Shown here in pieces: positions 34,806 through 41,339 of a stretch of 45,416 nucleotides of DNA. This DNA comes from a bacterium. GTDB taxonomy: Bacteria > Gemmatimonadota > Gemmatimonadetes > Gemmatimonadales > Gemmatimonadaceae. The notes below the pieces were generated by a model that was given only the letters and a program-made list of their open reading frames with translations, did not search any database and was not told where the DNA came from. Both the position numbers and the translations under genes were made by a program. How positions within the stretch are numbered: position 1 is the stretch's first letter; every line of letters starts with the position of its first letter. The DNA lies in assembly GCA_027484025.1 (NCBI GenBank), contig JAIXTI010000211.1, forward strand, positions 1 to 45,416, read 5' to 3'.

Positions 34806-35504
34806 ATGCCACGACCGTCTCACCCTGAACGCCACTTTACCGAACGCATCGGGTGGCTGCGCGCCGCTGTGCTGGGGGCCAACGACGGGATTGTCTCGAC
34901 CGCGGCCTTGGTGGTGGGTGTCGCCGCCGCTGGAACGGACCGTCCCGCCATTCTGGTCGCGGGCTTGGCCGGTCTGGTGGCCGGCGCGATGTCGATGGCG
35001 GCCGGCGAGTACATCTCCGTCAGCTCGCAGGCCGACACCGAACGCGCCGACCTCGCGCGTGAGCAAAGCGAACTGGCGACCGACCCCGATGGCGAACTTC
35101 GGGAGCTCGCCGGGATCTACGAAGCACGGGGCCTCGACCCCGAACTCGCGCTGCGCGTCGCCGAGCAGCTCACCGCGCACGATGCCCTCGGCGCGCACGC
35201 CCGCGACGAACTGGGGATCAGCGAAGTGCTCTCCGCGCGCCCCGTACAGGCGGCCCTCGCGTCGGCAGCGACCTTTGCGGTTGGCGCCGCGCTTCCTTTG
35301 GTTGTCGCGGCCGTGACACCACGCGCGGCGATCATCATGGCGGTGGCGGCGAGTTCGCTCGTGTGCCTCGCGGCGTTGGGTGCGCTCGCCGCGAGCGCCG
35401 GTGGCGCGGGACGCATGCGCGGCGCCGCCCGCGTCACCTTTTGGAGTGCCCTCGCACTGCTGATGACAGCGTTGGTAGGACGCGTGTTCGGTACGGTGGT
35501 GTAG
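34806..35504 (+). CDS. VIT/CCC1-family membrane protein (iron/manganese transporter type)
   Basis: 232 residues. The first helix region IGWLRAAVLGANDGIVSTAALVVG and the second LVAGAMSMAAGEYISVSSQADTE are diagnostic for the VIT1/CCC1 family. A cytoplasmic acidic/helical segment follows (LAREQSELATDPDGELREL), then three more membrane helices. Yeast and plant relatives move Fe2+ or Mn2+ out of the cytosol into a compartment; bacterial ones probably export iron or manganese. There is no fused ferritin-like domain. The start at 34806 matches the family length. A compact hairpin spans its stop codon. Confidence 0.88.
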   Translation: MPRPSHPERHFTERIGWLRAAVLGANDGIVSTAALVVGVAAAGTDRPAILVAGLAGLVAGAMSMAAGEYISVSSQADTERADLAREQSELATDPDGELRELAGIYEARGLDPELALRVAEQLTAHDALGAHARDELGISEVLSARPVQAALASAATFAVGAALPLVVAAVTPRAAIIMAVAASSLVCLAALGALAASAGGAGRMRGAARVTFWSALALLMTALVGRVFGTVV

Positions 35505-35512
35505 CACCACCG
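35494..35512 (+). terminator. Hairpin with the stop codon in its loop
   Basis: CGGTGGTG and CACCACCG (8-bp arms) flank TAG, the stop codon of the VIT gene, which forms the entire three-base loop. A tail CTACACCACCG follows at 35522-35532 and can compete for pairing with the left arm. It could terminate or stabilise the transcript. Confidence 0.45.
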
Positions 35513-35570
35513 CAGCACCCGCTACACCACCGACCTTGCACTAAGAAGCTGCTGCGACGCGCGTTGCCCG

Positions 35571-36800
35571 CTATGATAACGTCGCGGCCTGCGCGAGAAG
35601 AAAACTTCGCACCGCGGAATCGTCACTAAGATGGATCGCGCGATCGTACGCGACGCGCGCTTCAGGCGCCCGACCGGCGTGGGCAAGCAGGTGAGCTCGC
35701 ACGGCCCAGTACGGTTGGTAGTCGGCGATGTCGGTATCATGCAGACCGTTGAGCGCCGTAAGGCCGGTGTCCGGTCCGCGGGCTTCACCAAGCGCGGCGG
35801 CCATTCCAACATAGGCGCCGACCGTCGGCGCGATGGCGACCAACGAGCCGTAAAACATCGCCACCGCATCCCAACGCACAGGTGCGCCGAAGAGGCGTTG
35901 CGCATGGACGCTCTGAATCGCTGCCTCGACTTGAAAGCGTCCCGGCGCGGACAACGCACTCGCCGTTCGCAGCGCACGCTCGGCTTCGACAATCATCGGC
36001 TCGGACCAGAGCGACACATCCTGCTTGTCGAGCGGTACGAACGCCCCCGTCGCAGAACGTCGCGCGGCGCGGCGCGATTCGCAAAAGAGCATCAGTGCGA
36101 GCAGGCCGTGTGCCTCGGCATTCTCCGGCATGGTTTCGGCGAGTACCCGGGCGAGCCAAACCGCTTCTTCAGCCACGCCGCGCCGCTTCGCATCGGTGCC
36201 AAATGCGTCATCCCACGCCGTTCCATAGGCCGCGTAGATCGCCTCCATCACCGCTTCAACACGTTCCGGAAGCTCGCGGACCGACGGAATCTCGAACGGC
36301 ACACCGGCAACTCGGATTTTCGTTTTCGCGCGCACGAGACGCTGCGACATCGCCGCCGGCGCGACGAGGAAGGCCCCGGCAATGCGCGCCGCGTCGAGCC
36401 CGAGCACCGTTTGCAGCATGAGGGGCGTGCGGGCGGCCTCGTCGATCGCGGGATGCGCGCAGCAGAAGAGCAATCCGAGTCGCTCGTCGGGAAAGTCGCG
36501 CACGGACTCGGCCGCGCGCTGGGCGTCGAGTGCGGCCAGTTCGAGTGAGGGGAATGCCGCGTCGGCGGTGGCGCGTCGGCGCGTCGCGTCGATCATGCGA
36601 CGGCGCGCCGCCGTGAGAAGCCACGCTTCGGGCTTCTGCGGTACGCCATCGCGCGGCCACTGATCGAGCGCCGCGAGAAAGGCGTCGCCGAGTGCGTCTT
36701 CGGCGGCGGCGAGATCGCGGGAGCGGGCCGCGAGATACGCGATGAGACGTCCGTACGAATTTCGCGCGACCTGCTCGACGGTCTGCTCGGCGTTCGTCAT
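35571..36800 (-). CDS. ECF42-type RNA polymerase sigma factor with long C-terminal extension
   Basis: 409 residues. The N-terminal half has region 2 (YGRLIAYLAARSRDLAAAEDALGDAFLAAL, WLLTAARRRMIDATRR) and region 4 (TPLMLQTVLGLDAARIAGAFLVAPAAMSQRLVRAKTKI). The second half, about 200 residues, is a helical TPR-like extension (DUF6596 type) with VMEAIYAAYGTAWDD and ending ARVAYDRAIHLS, typical of the ECF42 group. These sigma factors lack an anti-sigma factor; the extension controls activity, and they are encoded beside DGPF proteins, as here. The gene follows a DGPF gene after 37 bases on the same strand and is probably cotranscribed from the ECF42-like promoter at 37251-37276. Confidence 0.88.
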   Translation of the reverse strand: MTNAEQTVEQVARNSYGRLIAYLAARSRDLAAAEDALGDAFLAALDQWPRDGVPQKPEAWLLTAARRRMIDATRRRATADAAFPSLELAALDAQRAAESVRDFPDERLGLLFCCAHPAIDEAARTPLMLQTVLGLDAARIAGAFLVAPAAMSQRLVRAKTKIRVAGVPFEIPSVRELPERVEAVMEAIYAAYGTAWDDAFGTDAKRRGVAEEAVWLARVLAETMPENAEAHGLLALMLFCESRRAARRSATGAFVPLDKQDVSLWSEPMIVEAERALRTASALSAPGRFQVEAAIQSVHAQRLFGAPVRWDAVAMFYGSLVAIAPTVGAYVGMAAALGEARGPDTGLTALNGLHDTDIADYQPYWAVRAHLLAHAGRAPEARVAYDRAIHLSDDSAVRSFLLAQAATLS

Positions 36801-36837
36801 GGGGCGACCCGCTCCAGCACGATTCCCAGCCGATGTC

Positions 36838-37191
36838 TTATGACACCGACATAATCGGGCGAATCTCGACGACCGTGCCGGTATCGACGCCCGGAACTTT
36901 CGCCGCCCACTCGAGCACCGGGTCGATGCTCGGCACCTCGAGGATGAAGTAGCCGGCGAGCTGCTCTTTGGCGTCGGCGAACGGACCATCCTGCACGACG
37001 CGCTTGCCGTTCGTGAATCGTAAGGTCGTCGCCGTCGTTTTGTCTTGGAGTGCGTTGCCCTCGACCACCAGCCCGCTCTCGTTAATCGCCTTCGCAAAGG
37101 AAACCCACGCCGCCCAGTATGCGGGCGCGTCGGCTGACTGTCGCTGCGCAATATGGTGCTCGGGCTCGGCGAAAAGCATCATGTACTTCAT
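36838..37191 (-). CDS. DGPF (YCII-related) protein upstream of the sigma factor
   Basis: 117 residues. It begins MKYMMLFAEPEHH and carries VVQDGPFADAKEQLAGYFILE, with the DGPF tetrapeptide that names the group. The fold is the ferredoxin-like YCII/DGPF domain. The biochemical role is unknown; these proteins are the usual targets and neighbours of ECF42 sigma factors. The ATG at 37191 is the family start. The gene is divergent from a second, more distant DGPF protein at 37436, and each is preceded by the same promoter-like motif. Confidence 0.88.
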   Translation of the reverse strand: MKYMMLFAEPEHHIAQRQSADAPAYWAAWVSFAKAINESGLVVEGNALQDKTTATTLRFTNGKRVVQDGPFADAKEQLAGYFILEVPSIDPVLEWAAKVPGVDTGTVVEIRPIMSVS

Positions 37192-37250
37192 GGAAAACCC
37201 CGTGGAAAGAATGTCTGCGGGTTCGGCCCGTTGCCTCACCCGTGACTATA

Positions 37251-37276
37251 TCGGGCGAGGCTTCGCGATTTCGACA
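37251..37276 (-). promoter_or_regulatory. ECF42-like promoter for the DGPF-sigma operon
   Basis: On the minus strand TGTCGAA (37276-37270) is followed, after 16 bases, by CGAT (CGA at 37253-37251). Published ECF42 target promoters have TGTCGA at -35 and CGA/TC at -10. The same arrangement with the same spacing occurs on the plus strand at 37341-37367. The distance to the DGPF start at 37191 is about 60 bases. Confidence 0.7.
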
Positions 37277-37340
37277 CGCGACAGAATATCGGGGTGAGCG
37301 CGGCTCGCGGCGAGGTGATTTTCGCCGAGCGCGACGATTT

Positions 37341-37367
37341 TGTCGAATTCCGCCCTCGGTCGGCGAC
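37341..37367 (+). promoter_or_regulatory. ECF42-like promoter for the second DGPF gene
   Basis: TGTCGAA (37341-37347), 16-base spacer, CGAC (37364-37367): the motif and spacing match the divergent site at 37251-37276 and the ECF42 consensus. The ATG of the gene is about 70 bases downstream. Confidence 0.7.
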
Positions 37368-37435
37368 AACGGTATGTCCAACGTCCGCACTCCGTGGACC
37401 GGACGCCGTCCTATCCCAATTCGAGGAGTCCCGCC

Positions 37436-37810
37436 ATGAAATTCGTGTGCCTCATCTACCATGAAGAGACCAGGCTCGCGACGATGTCCGCAGAGGAGTT
37501 TGGTGCCTTGCGGGGCAGTTACGTCGCGTTCACGCAGTCCATCATCGATGGCGGGCAGCTCATCGCGGGCGAGGCGCTGCAGCCGACGCACACCGCCACG
37601 TCGGTGCGTGTTCGCCACGGCCAGCTGACGACGACCGATGGCCCATTCGTCGAGACCCGTGAGCAGGTGGGCGGCTTCTTCCTGATCGAGGCGCGCGACC
37701 TGAACGAGGCCATCCAGATCGCGGCGCGCATCCCGGACGCGAGCACGGGGGGCATCGAGGTACGCCCGGTGGTGGAGTTCAGCCCGCCCGGCACGAATGC
37801 GGTCGATTAA
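37436..37810 (+). CDS. Second DGPF (YCII-related) protein
   Basis: 124 residues, starting MKFVCLIYHEETRLATMS with GAGGAG eight bases upstream of the ATG. The motif TTTDGPFVETREQVGGFFLIEA is the DGPF centre, followed by AIQIAARIPDASTGGIEVRP. It is a paralogue of the minus-strand DGPF protein and probably forms dimers with the same ferredoxin-like fold. Function is unknown. It is transcribed away from the sigma factor from its own ECF42-like promoter. Its stop is 41 bases before the tRNA-Gln-derived direct repeat, so it marks the chromosome side of the putative insertion. Confidence 0.88.
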   Translation: MKFVCLIYHEETRLATMSAEEFGALRGSYVAFTQSIIDGGQLIAGEALQPTHTATSVRVRHGQLTTTDGPFVETREQVGGFFLIEARDLNEAIQIAARIPDASTGGIEVRPVVEFSPPGTNAVD

Positions 37811-37851
37811 GGCGCGACCTGAAGGCCCGGTTGGCGGGTATTTCCTGCAAA

Positions 37852-37924
37852 ACACAAACGCCGCCGTCACTCGTAAGTGACGGCGGTGCTTGCAGTTACT
37901 GATATATTGCCCCTCCTGGGGTCG
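37852..37924. repeat. Direct repeat copy 1: displaced tRNA-Gln 3' end with terminator (att-like)
   Basis: 73 bases matching 39268-39340 with three substitutions and no gaps; the offset is 1416. Its right end (37908-37924, TGCCCCTCCTGGGGTCG) is the last 17 bases of tRNA-Gln (acceptor arm and part of the T arm) and then breaks off into unrelated sequence. Its left part holds the hairpin CCGCCGTCACT-CGTA-AGTGACGGCGG (37861-37886), the tRNA terminator. The copy is located after the nucleotidyltransferase stop. This is the pattern left when an element inserts at the 3' end of a tRNA gene. Confidence 0.85.
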
Positions 37925-37934
37925 TCGACAACGA

Positions 37935-38639
37935 TTAGAGCGCGAGCCTCGCGATTCTTTCGCGAATACCCACGAGCACGTTTGGCAACCGCTGCGCATC
38001 CGGGAACGTGCCTTCGAGTACGTCGTCGAACCACGGTTCCGCCAGCAGCTTCTGGACGGATTCGGCAATGAAGGTGCACACGTCCACCGACAGCGACTGG
38101 AACTCGTGCGCGAGTTCGGGGCGACCGGCAACGAGCATCAGGATATCCTCAAGATCGTGACTCCCGAACGGATCGTTGCTACCACGGTCGAAGAACGCCT
38201 CCCACTTCGTCGCGAGCAACGCCGCCGGGTGCGAGGCCCGAATCACAACGCCAGCGGCCAGCTCCACTGAAACGGCGGTGTCCATGATCAGGGGATACCA
38301 TTGGTTGCTGAATCCGAGGATCTCAGCGTCGAGTGGCATGGCGTCGAGCACCACCCCATCGGTGGTGCGATATCGGCACACCGGTGCGCCGGGCGATTGA
38401 TCCACACGAAATCCGACCGCCTGCAGTCGCCGTGCGAACTCGTGGTACGCATGTCTGGTGCGGCACGCAACAACGACATCTACGTCGTCGGTGGGCCGCA
38501 GGCGATGGAGGCCGCGGTCGGTGATGAAGAACGGCACCATCTGTCCGCCGATAAAGACGACCTCGTGTACGAGATCGCCCAGCGCGACGGCCGTACGTCG
38601 AACCTGCTGCGCGTTGGGATGATCGAGGTGGACGATCAT
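37935..38639 (-). CDS. Nucleotidyltransferase resembling AbiEii-type toxins
   Basis: 234 residues. The polymerase-beta-like nucleotidyltransferase core is seen: FIGGQMV with Gly31-Gly32, TDDVD with Asp52 and Asp54 as metal ligands, and a third Asp at about 99 (VVLDAM). The following ATKWEAFFDRG and GSHDLEDI resemble the conserved Lys and Asp segment of the AbiEii/DUF1814 group. Such toxins add nucleotides to RNA acceptors such as tRNA or act as GTP-dependent transferases; here the target is unknown. The start overlaps the stop of the upstream regulator by four bases (ATGA). It is the second gene of the tRNA-Gln island and ends 10 bases before the displaced tRNA tail. An alternative is a metabolic transferase of the same superfamily. 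Confidence 0.72.
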   Translation of the reverse strand: MIVHLDHPNAQQVRRTAVALGDLVHEVVFIGGQMVPFFITDRGLHRLRPTDDVDVVVACRTRHAYHEFARRLQAVGFRVDQSPGAPVCRYRTTDGVVLDAMPLDAEILGFSNQWYPLIMDTAVSVELAAGVVIRASHPAALLATKWEAFFDRGSNDPFGSHDLEDILMLVAGRPELAHEFQSLSVDVCTFIAESVQKLLAEPWFDDVLEGTFPDAQRLPNVLVGIRERIARLAL

Positions 38640-39139
38640 GCCGCTGCGCCGAGCCGCTGCCGGAGATAGTCACGGGCGCGCTGTCGTTCGCGCGCGCGTC
38701 CGGCGCGTAGTGCGTCTACCAGTGCAAGGAGCTCGTAGAGCGCCGGATTGGTCGTCGCGGTGTGCACGGCTCCTGCATACAGGGGCTCAAGCGATTCACC
38801 GCGAACGAGCCCCTCGGCTGAGGGCCAGACGTAGGCGCCGGCCCCGGTGAAACTGACGGCCAGCGGTGGCGCGGCGTGTGCCGTGGGCACACCACGCACC
38901 TCGGCGCCTGGTGTGACTGCAAACACATAGGGGACGCCACCGAGCAGGAATTCGAGGAGCGCCTCCGGCTTCACCGTCCGCGAGCCCACACGAAGCAGCC
39001 GCGCGGCCTGCAGACGCCGCACCGCGTTGTGCGCCTCGCCATGCGAGATGCCCACGGCCCCAGCCAATTCTCGGTAGGGCGCATCGGGCGTGAGCGACAG
39101 TTGGAGGGCAACGGCGACATCAGCGGGCTTGAGCGGCAG
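38636..39139 (-). CDS. Winged-helix regulator, probable antitoxin of the AbiE-like pair (CTG start)
   Basis: About 167 residues. An HTH is clear: PLKPADVAVALQLSL, YRELAGAVGISHGEAHNAVRRLQAARLL, then VGSRTV. The C-terminal part (FLLGGVPYVFAVTPG, YELLALVDALR) is unlike common regulators. In this frame there is no ATG, GTG or TTG between the upstream TGA and a TTG at 39067 that would cut through the HTH. The frame is clearly coding above it. CTG at 39139 has GGAG six bases upstream and gives (M)PLKPADV, so I use it; CTG at 39157 is possible. The gene precedes and overlaps the nucleotidyltransferase, the order of AbiEi-AbiEii operons. It probably represses its own promoter through the palindrome just upstream. 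Confidence 0.65.
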   Translation of the reverse strand: MPLKPADVAVALQLSLTPDAPYRELAGAVGISHGEAHNAVRRLQAARLLRVGSRTVKPEALLEFLLGGVPYVFAVTPGAEVRGVPTAHAAPPLAVSFTGAGAYVWPSAEGLVRGESLEPLYAGAVHTATTNPALYELLALVDALRAGRARERQRARDYLRQRLGAAA

Positions 39140-39150
39140 AGCAGGCTCCG

Positions 39151-39176
39151 TGTCCAGTGTTCATGAACTATGGACA
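39151..39176. promoter_or_regulatory. 26-bp palindromic operator of the AbiE-like operon
   Basis: TGTCCA-GT-GTTCATGAAC-TA-TGGACA: apart from two mismatched dinucleotides the 26 bases are a perfect palindrome centred on TCATGA. It overlaps the -10 and the predicted transcription start. An autoregulatory operator is known for AbiEi antitoxins, which bind inverted repeats at their promoter. Confidence 0.7.
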
Positions 39177-39195
39177 CAATCGAACGAGCCGTCAA
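39167..39195 (-). promoter_or_regulatory. Promoter of the AbiE-like operon
   Basis: On the minus strand TTGACG (39195-39190), a 17-base spacer and CATAGT (39172-39167) form a good sigma-70-type match. Transcription would start near 39160, about 20 bases before the CTG start codon and inside the palindrome. Confidence 0.5.
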
Positions 39196-39267
39196 GTATT
39201 CCAGTCTGGTGGCATGCCAAACAGACCGTCCGAGCGAACCAGGAATCGCACCACCTTACCCCGGAAC

Positions 39268-39340
39268 ACACAAACGCCGCCATCACTCGTAAGTGACGGC
39301 GGCGCTTGCAGTTACTGATGTATTGCCCCTCCTGGGGTCG
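39268..39340. repeat. Direct repeat copy 2: tRNA-Gln 3' end with terminator
   Basis: Matches 37852-37924 at 70 of 73 positions. Here the repeat continues into the intact tRNA-Gln. The hairpin (CCGCCATCACT, CGTA, AGTGACGGCGG at 39277-39302) has one A/C mismatch compared with copy 1. On the minus strand it is followed by GTTTGTGTGTT, so it is the natural terminator of tRNA-Gln. Confidence 0.85.
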
Positions 39341-39395
39341 AACCAGGAACCTTCTGATCCAGAGTCAGACGCTCTGCCAGTTGAGCTAAGGGGCA
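39323..39395 (-). tRNA. tRNA-Gln (anticodon CUG)
   Basis: On the minus strand the acceptor arms TGCCCCT and AGGGGCA pair over seven bases, with A as discriminator. The D-arm region TAGCTCAACTGGCAGAG, the anticodon arm TCTGA-CTCTGGA-TCAGA and the T arm CCTGG-TTCGACC-CCAGG fold normally. Loop CTCTGGA gives anticodon CTG, reading CAG glutamine codons. CCA is not encoded. The gene lies about 100 bases downstream of glnS on the same strand, with its own candidate -10 (TATATT at 39437-39432, minus strand). Its 3' end is the core of a 73-bp direct repeat. Confidence 0.95.
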
Positions 39396-39493
39396 GCTGG
39401 CACACCGGGGCAGAACCCCGCTGAGCCGTCAAATATAGGGATCCGAGCCCGCGACGGTAGGGGGGACGCCGAGAATCTGACGCCCCGCTCCGC

Positions 39494-41185
39494 TTACCCC
39501 TTCTTCACTTCCTTCGCCCAGCTGTCCCGCAGCCCCACAATCCGGTTGAACACCAGCTTCTCCGGTGTGCTGCTCTCCGGCTCACTCATGAAATAGCCCG
39601 TGCGCTCGAACTGATAGCGCGACCCAATGGGATCGCTCGCCACACTCGGTTCGATCTTGGCGTCGGGAATGACCACCAGCGACGCCGGGTTGAGCGCGCT
39701 CAGAAAGTCCTGCCCCTCAGGCACATCATCGGGATCGGGCTGCGAGAACAACCGGTCGTACAACCGCACTTCGCACGACACCGCCTGCGCCGCACTCACC
39801 CAGTGAATGGTGCCCTGCACCTTGCGGCCGTCGGGCGCCTGCCCGCTGCGCGTATCCGGGTCGTAGGTGCAGCGCAACTCGATCACTTCGCCCGCGTCGT
39901 TCTTCACGACCTCGTTGCACGTGATGAGATAGCCAAAGCGCAACCGCACTTCGCGGCCCACCGACAACCGATAGAACTTCTTGGGGGCGTCTTCCATGAA
40001 GTCGTCGCGATCGACGTACAACTCACGCGAGAACGGCATGGGCCGCGAGCCCGTCTTGGGCACATCGTGCGGATAGCTCGGCGCATCGAGCATCTCCACC
40101 TGTCCTTCGGGATAGTTGGTGAGCACGACCTTGAGTGGGTTGAGCACACACAACACGCGCGGCACTTCCATGTTCAAGTCGTTGCGCACCGCATGCTCGA
40201 ACGTCGCGATCTCCACCCGCGCATCCTTGCGCGCGACGCCAATGACTTCGGCGAACGCGCGAATGGCCTCGGGGCGCACGCCACGACGACGCAGCCCCGC
40301 AATGGTAGGCATGCGGGGATCGTCCCAGCCGTTCACGTGACCATCGTTCACGAGACGTAGTAGCTTGCGCTTGCTGAGCACCGTGTAATCGAGTTCGAGA
40401 CGCGCGAACTCGATTTGCGTGGGCGGATTCACGAAACCCGCTTCGGCCACGAGCCAATCGTAAATCTCGCGCGCATCCTTGAACTCGAGCGTGCACAACG
40501 AGCGCGTGATGCCTTCAATGGCGTCGCTGAGGCCGTGCGCAAAGTCGTAGAGCGGGTAGATGCACCAGTCGTTGCCGCGCCGGTAATGATGCGCATGCCG
40601 AATGCGCAGCAGCAGCGGATCACGCATGACCATGTTGGGATGCGCCATGTCGATCTTGGCGCGCAACACCTTCGCCCCGTCAGGGAACTCACCGGCCTTC
40701 ATGCGACGCAGCAGATCGAGATTCTCGTCCGCACTGCGCTCACGCCACGGACTCGGCGTACCGGCGCTCGTGACGGTACCGCGATTCGTGCGGATCTGCT
40801 CTTCGTTCTGGTCGTCGACGTACGCCTTGCCCTTGAGCACCAGCGCTTCGGCGATGTCGTAGAGCTTCTCGAAGTAGTCGGACGCATAGTAGAGTCCGTC
40901 CCAGTTGAAGCCCAGCCACTGCACGTCGCGCTGAATCGCCTCCACGTACTTCACATCTTCCGTGGCGGGGTTGGTGTCGTCGAAGCGCAGGTTGCAGGTG
41001 CCCCCGAACTCCTGCGCGATGCCGAAGTTGAGACAGATGGACTTGGCGTGCCCCATGTGCAGAAAGCCGTTGGGCTCAGGGGGGAAGCGCGTCGCCGGCC
41101 CACGGCCAAACCGGCCGGTTGCCACATCGTCGGCGACCATCTCACGGATGAAGTCGCGACGCGGAGCCGCAGTATTTTCGGACAT
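39494..41185 (-). CDS. glnS: Glutaminyl-tRNA synthetase
   Basis: 563 residues. It is a class I synthetase: the HIGH motif is HMGH at residues 43-46 within PPEPNGFLHMGHAKS, the KMSKS-type motif is VLSKRK, and TRFPPEPNG and NLRFDDTNP are characteristic of GlnRS. The C-terminal anticodon-binding beta-barrels are present (FYRLSVGREVRLRFGYLI, YFMSEPESS). It charges tRNA-Gln directly with glutamine in the cytosol. ATG at 41185 (MSENTAAPRRDF) is chosen; a GTG at 41200 adds five residues. tRNA-Gln(CUG) lies directly downstream on the same strand, an economical pairing of enzyme and substrate. Confidence 0.94.
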   Translation of the reverse strand: MSENTAAPRRDFIREMVADDVATGRFGRGPATRFPPEPNGFLHMGHAKSICLNFGIAQEFGGTCNLRFDDTNPATEDVKYVEAIQRDVQWLGFNWDGLYYASDYFEKLYDIAEALVLKGKAYVDDQNEEQIRTNRGTVTSAGTPSPWRERSADENLDLLRRMKAGEFPDGAKVLRAKIDMAHPNMVMRDPLLLRIRHAHHYRRGNDWCIYPLYDFAHGLSDAIEGITRSLCTLEFKDAREIYDWLVAEAGFVNPPTQIEFARLELDYTVLSKRKLLRLVNDGHVNGWDDPRMPTIAGLRRRGVRPEAIRAFAEVIGVARKDARVEIATFEHAVRNDLNMEVPRVLCVLNPLKVVLTNYPEGQVEMLDAPSYPHDVPKTGSRPMPFSRELYVDRDDFMEDAPKKFYRLSVGREVRLRFGYLITCNEVVKNDAGEVIELRCTYDPDTRSGQAPDGRKVQGTIHWVSAAQAVSCEVRLYDRLFSQPDPDDVPEGQDFLSALNPASLVVIPDAKIEPSVASDPIGSRYQFERTGYFMSEPESSTPEKLVFNRIVGLRDSWAKEVKKG

Positions 41186-41234
41186 CGGAGAATCGGACAC
41201 GTGTGTACGGGTAAGGATGACCCGTCAATCTAAT

Positions 41235-41266
41235 CCCCGCGGGTATACATCGGTGTATCGCGGGGT
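41235..41266. promoter_or_regulatory. Hairpin in the glnS upstream region
   Basis: CCCCGCG...ATACA pairs with TGTATCGCGGGG around a TCGG loop, with a three-base bulge (GGT) on the left arm, 12 pairs in all. It lies 50 bases upstream of the glnS ATG and 74 bases upstream of the divergent lipoprotein gene. It could be an operator, or a leader hairpin of either transcript. Confidence 0.35.
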
Positions 41267-41339
41267 ATGCTCCGTGAACGTCGTCTTCCGGCGACGGGTA
41301 CGGGTGTTCCCCCCCGCCCTCTGTCCTTAACCTGCCAGC

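Larger units (their letters stand above)
37852..39340. mobile_element. Putative 1.4-kb island at tRNA-Gln carrying an AbiE-like module
   Basis: The segment between two 73-bp direct repeats contains only two genes, both minus strand: a winged-helix regulator and a nucleotidyltransferase. One repeat forms the end of the intact tRNA-Gln and the other is a cut-off tRNA tail, as expected for site-specific insertion into a tRNA gene. No integrase, transposase or terminal inverted repeat is visible, so it would need help in trans, or it is a remnant that lost its integrase. Three differences between repeats suggest that insertion is not recent. Removing one repeat and the interior would restore a simple tRNA-terminator-DGPF arrangement. 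Confidence 0.65.

Noticed and set aside
39186-39195. GAGCCGTCAA shared by the antitoxin promoter and the tRNA-Gln upstream region (39424-39433)
   Set aside because: Only ten bases, overlapping a -35 element in one case only. Probably chance.
38971-39195. Alternative minus-strand frame starting at ATG 39164 and other frames upstream of the antitoxin
   Set aside because: The frame from 39164 stops after 14 codons, and the 74-codon frame overlapping the HTH region has no domain features. The frame coding the HTH is well supported instead.
39235-39245. CGAACCAGGAA within the island, identical to 11 bases of tRNA-Gln (39339-39349)
   Set aside because: Flanking bases do not continue the match and the spacing does not fit the 1416-bp repeat. 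An 11-base coincidence next to the tRNA is not enough for a third att site.
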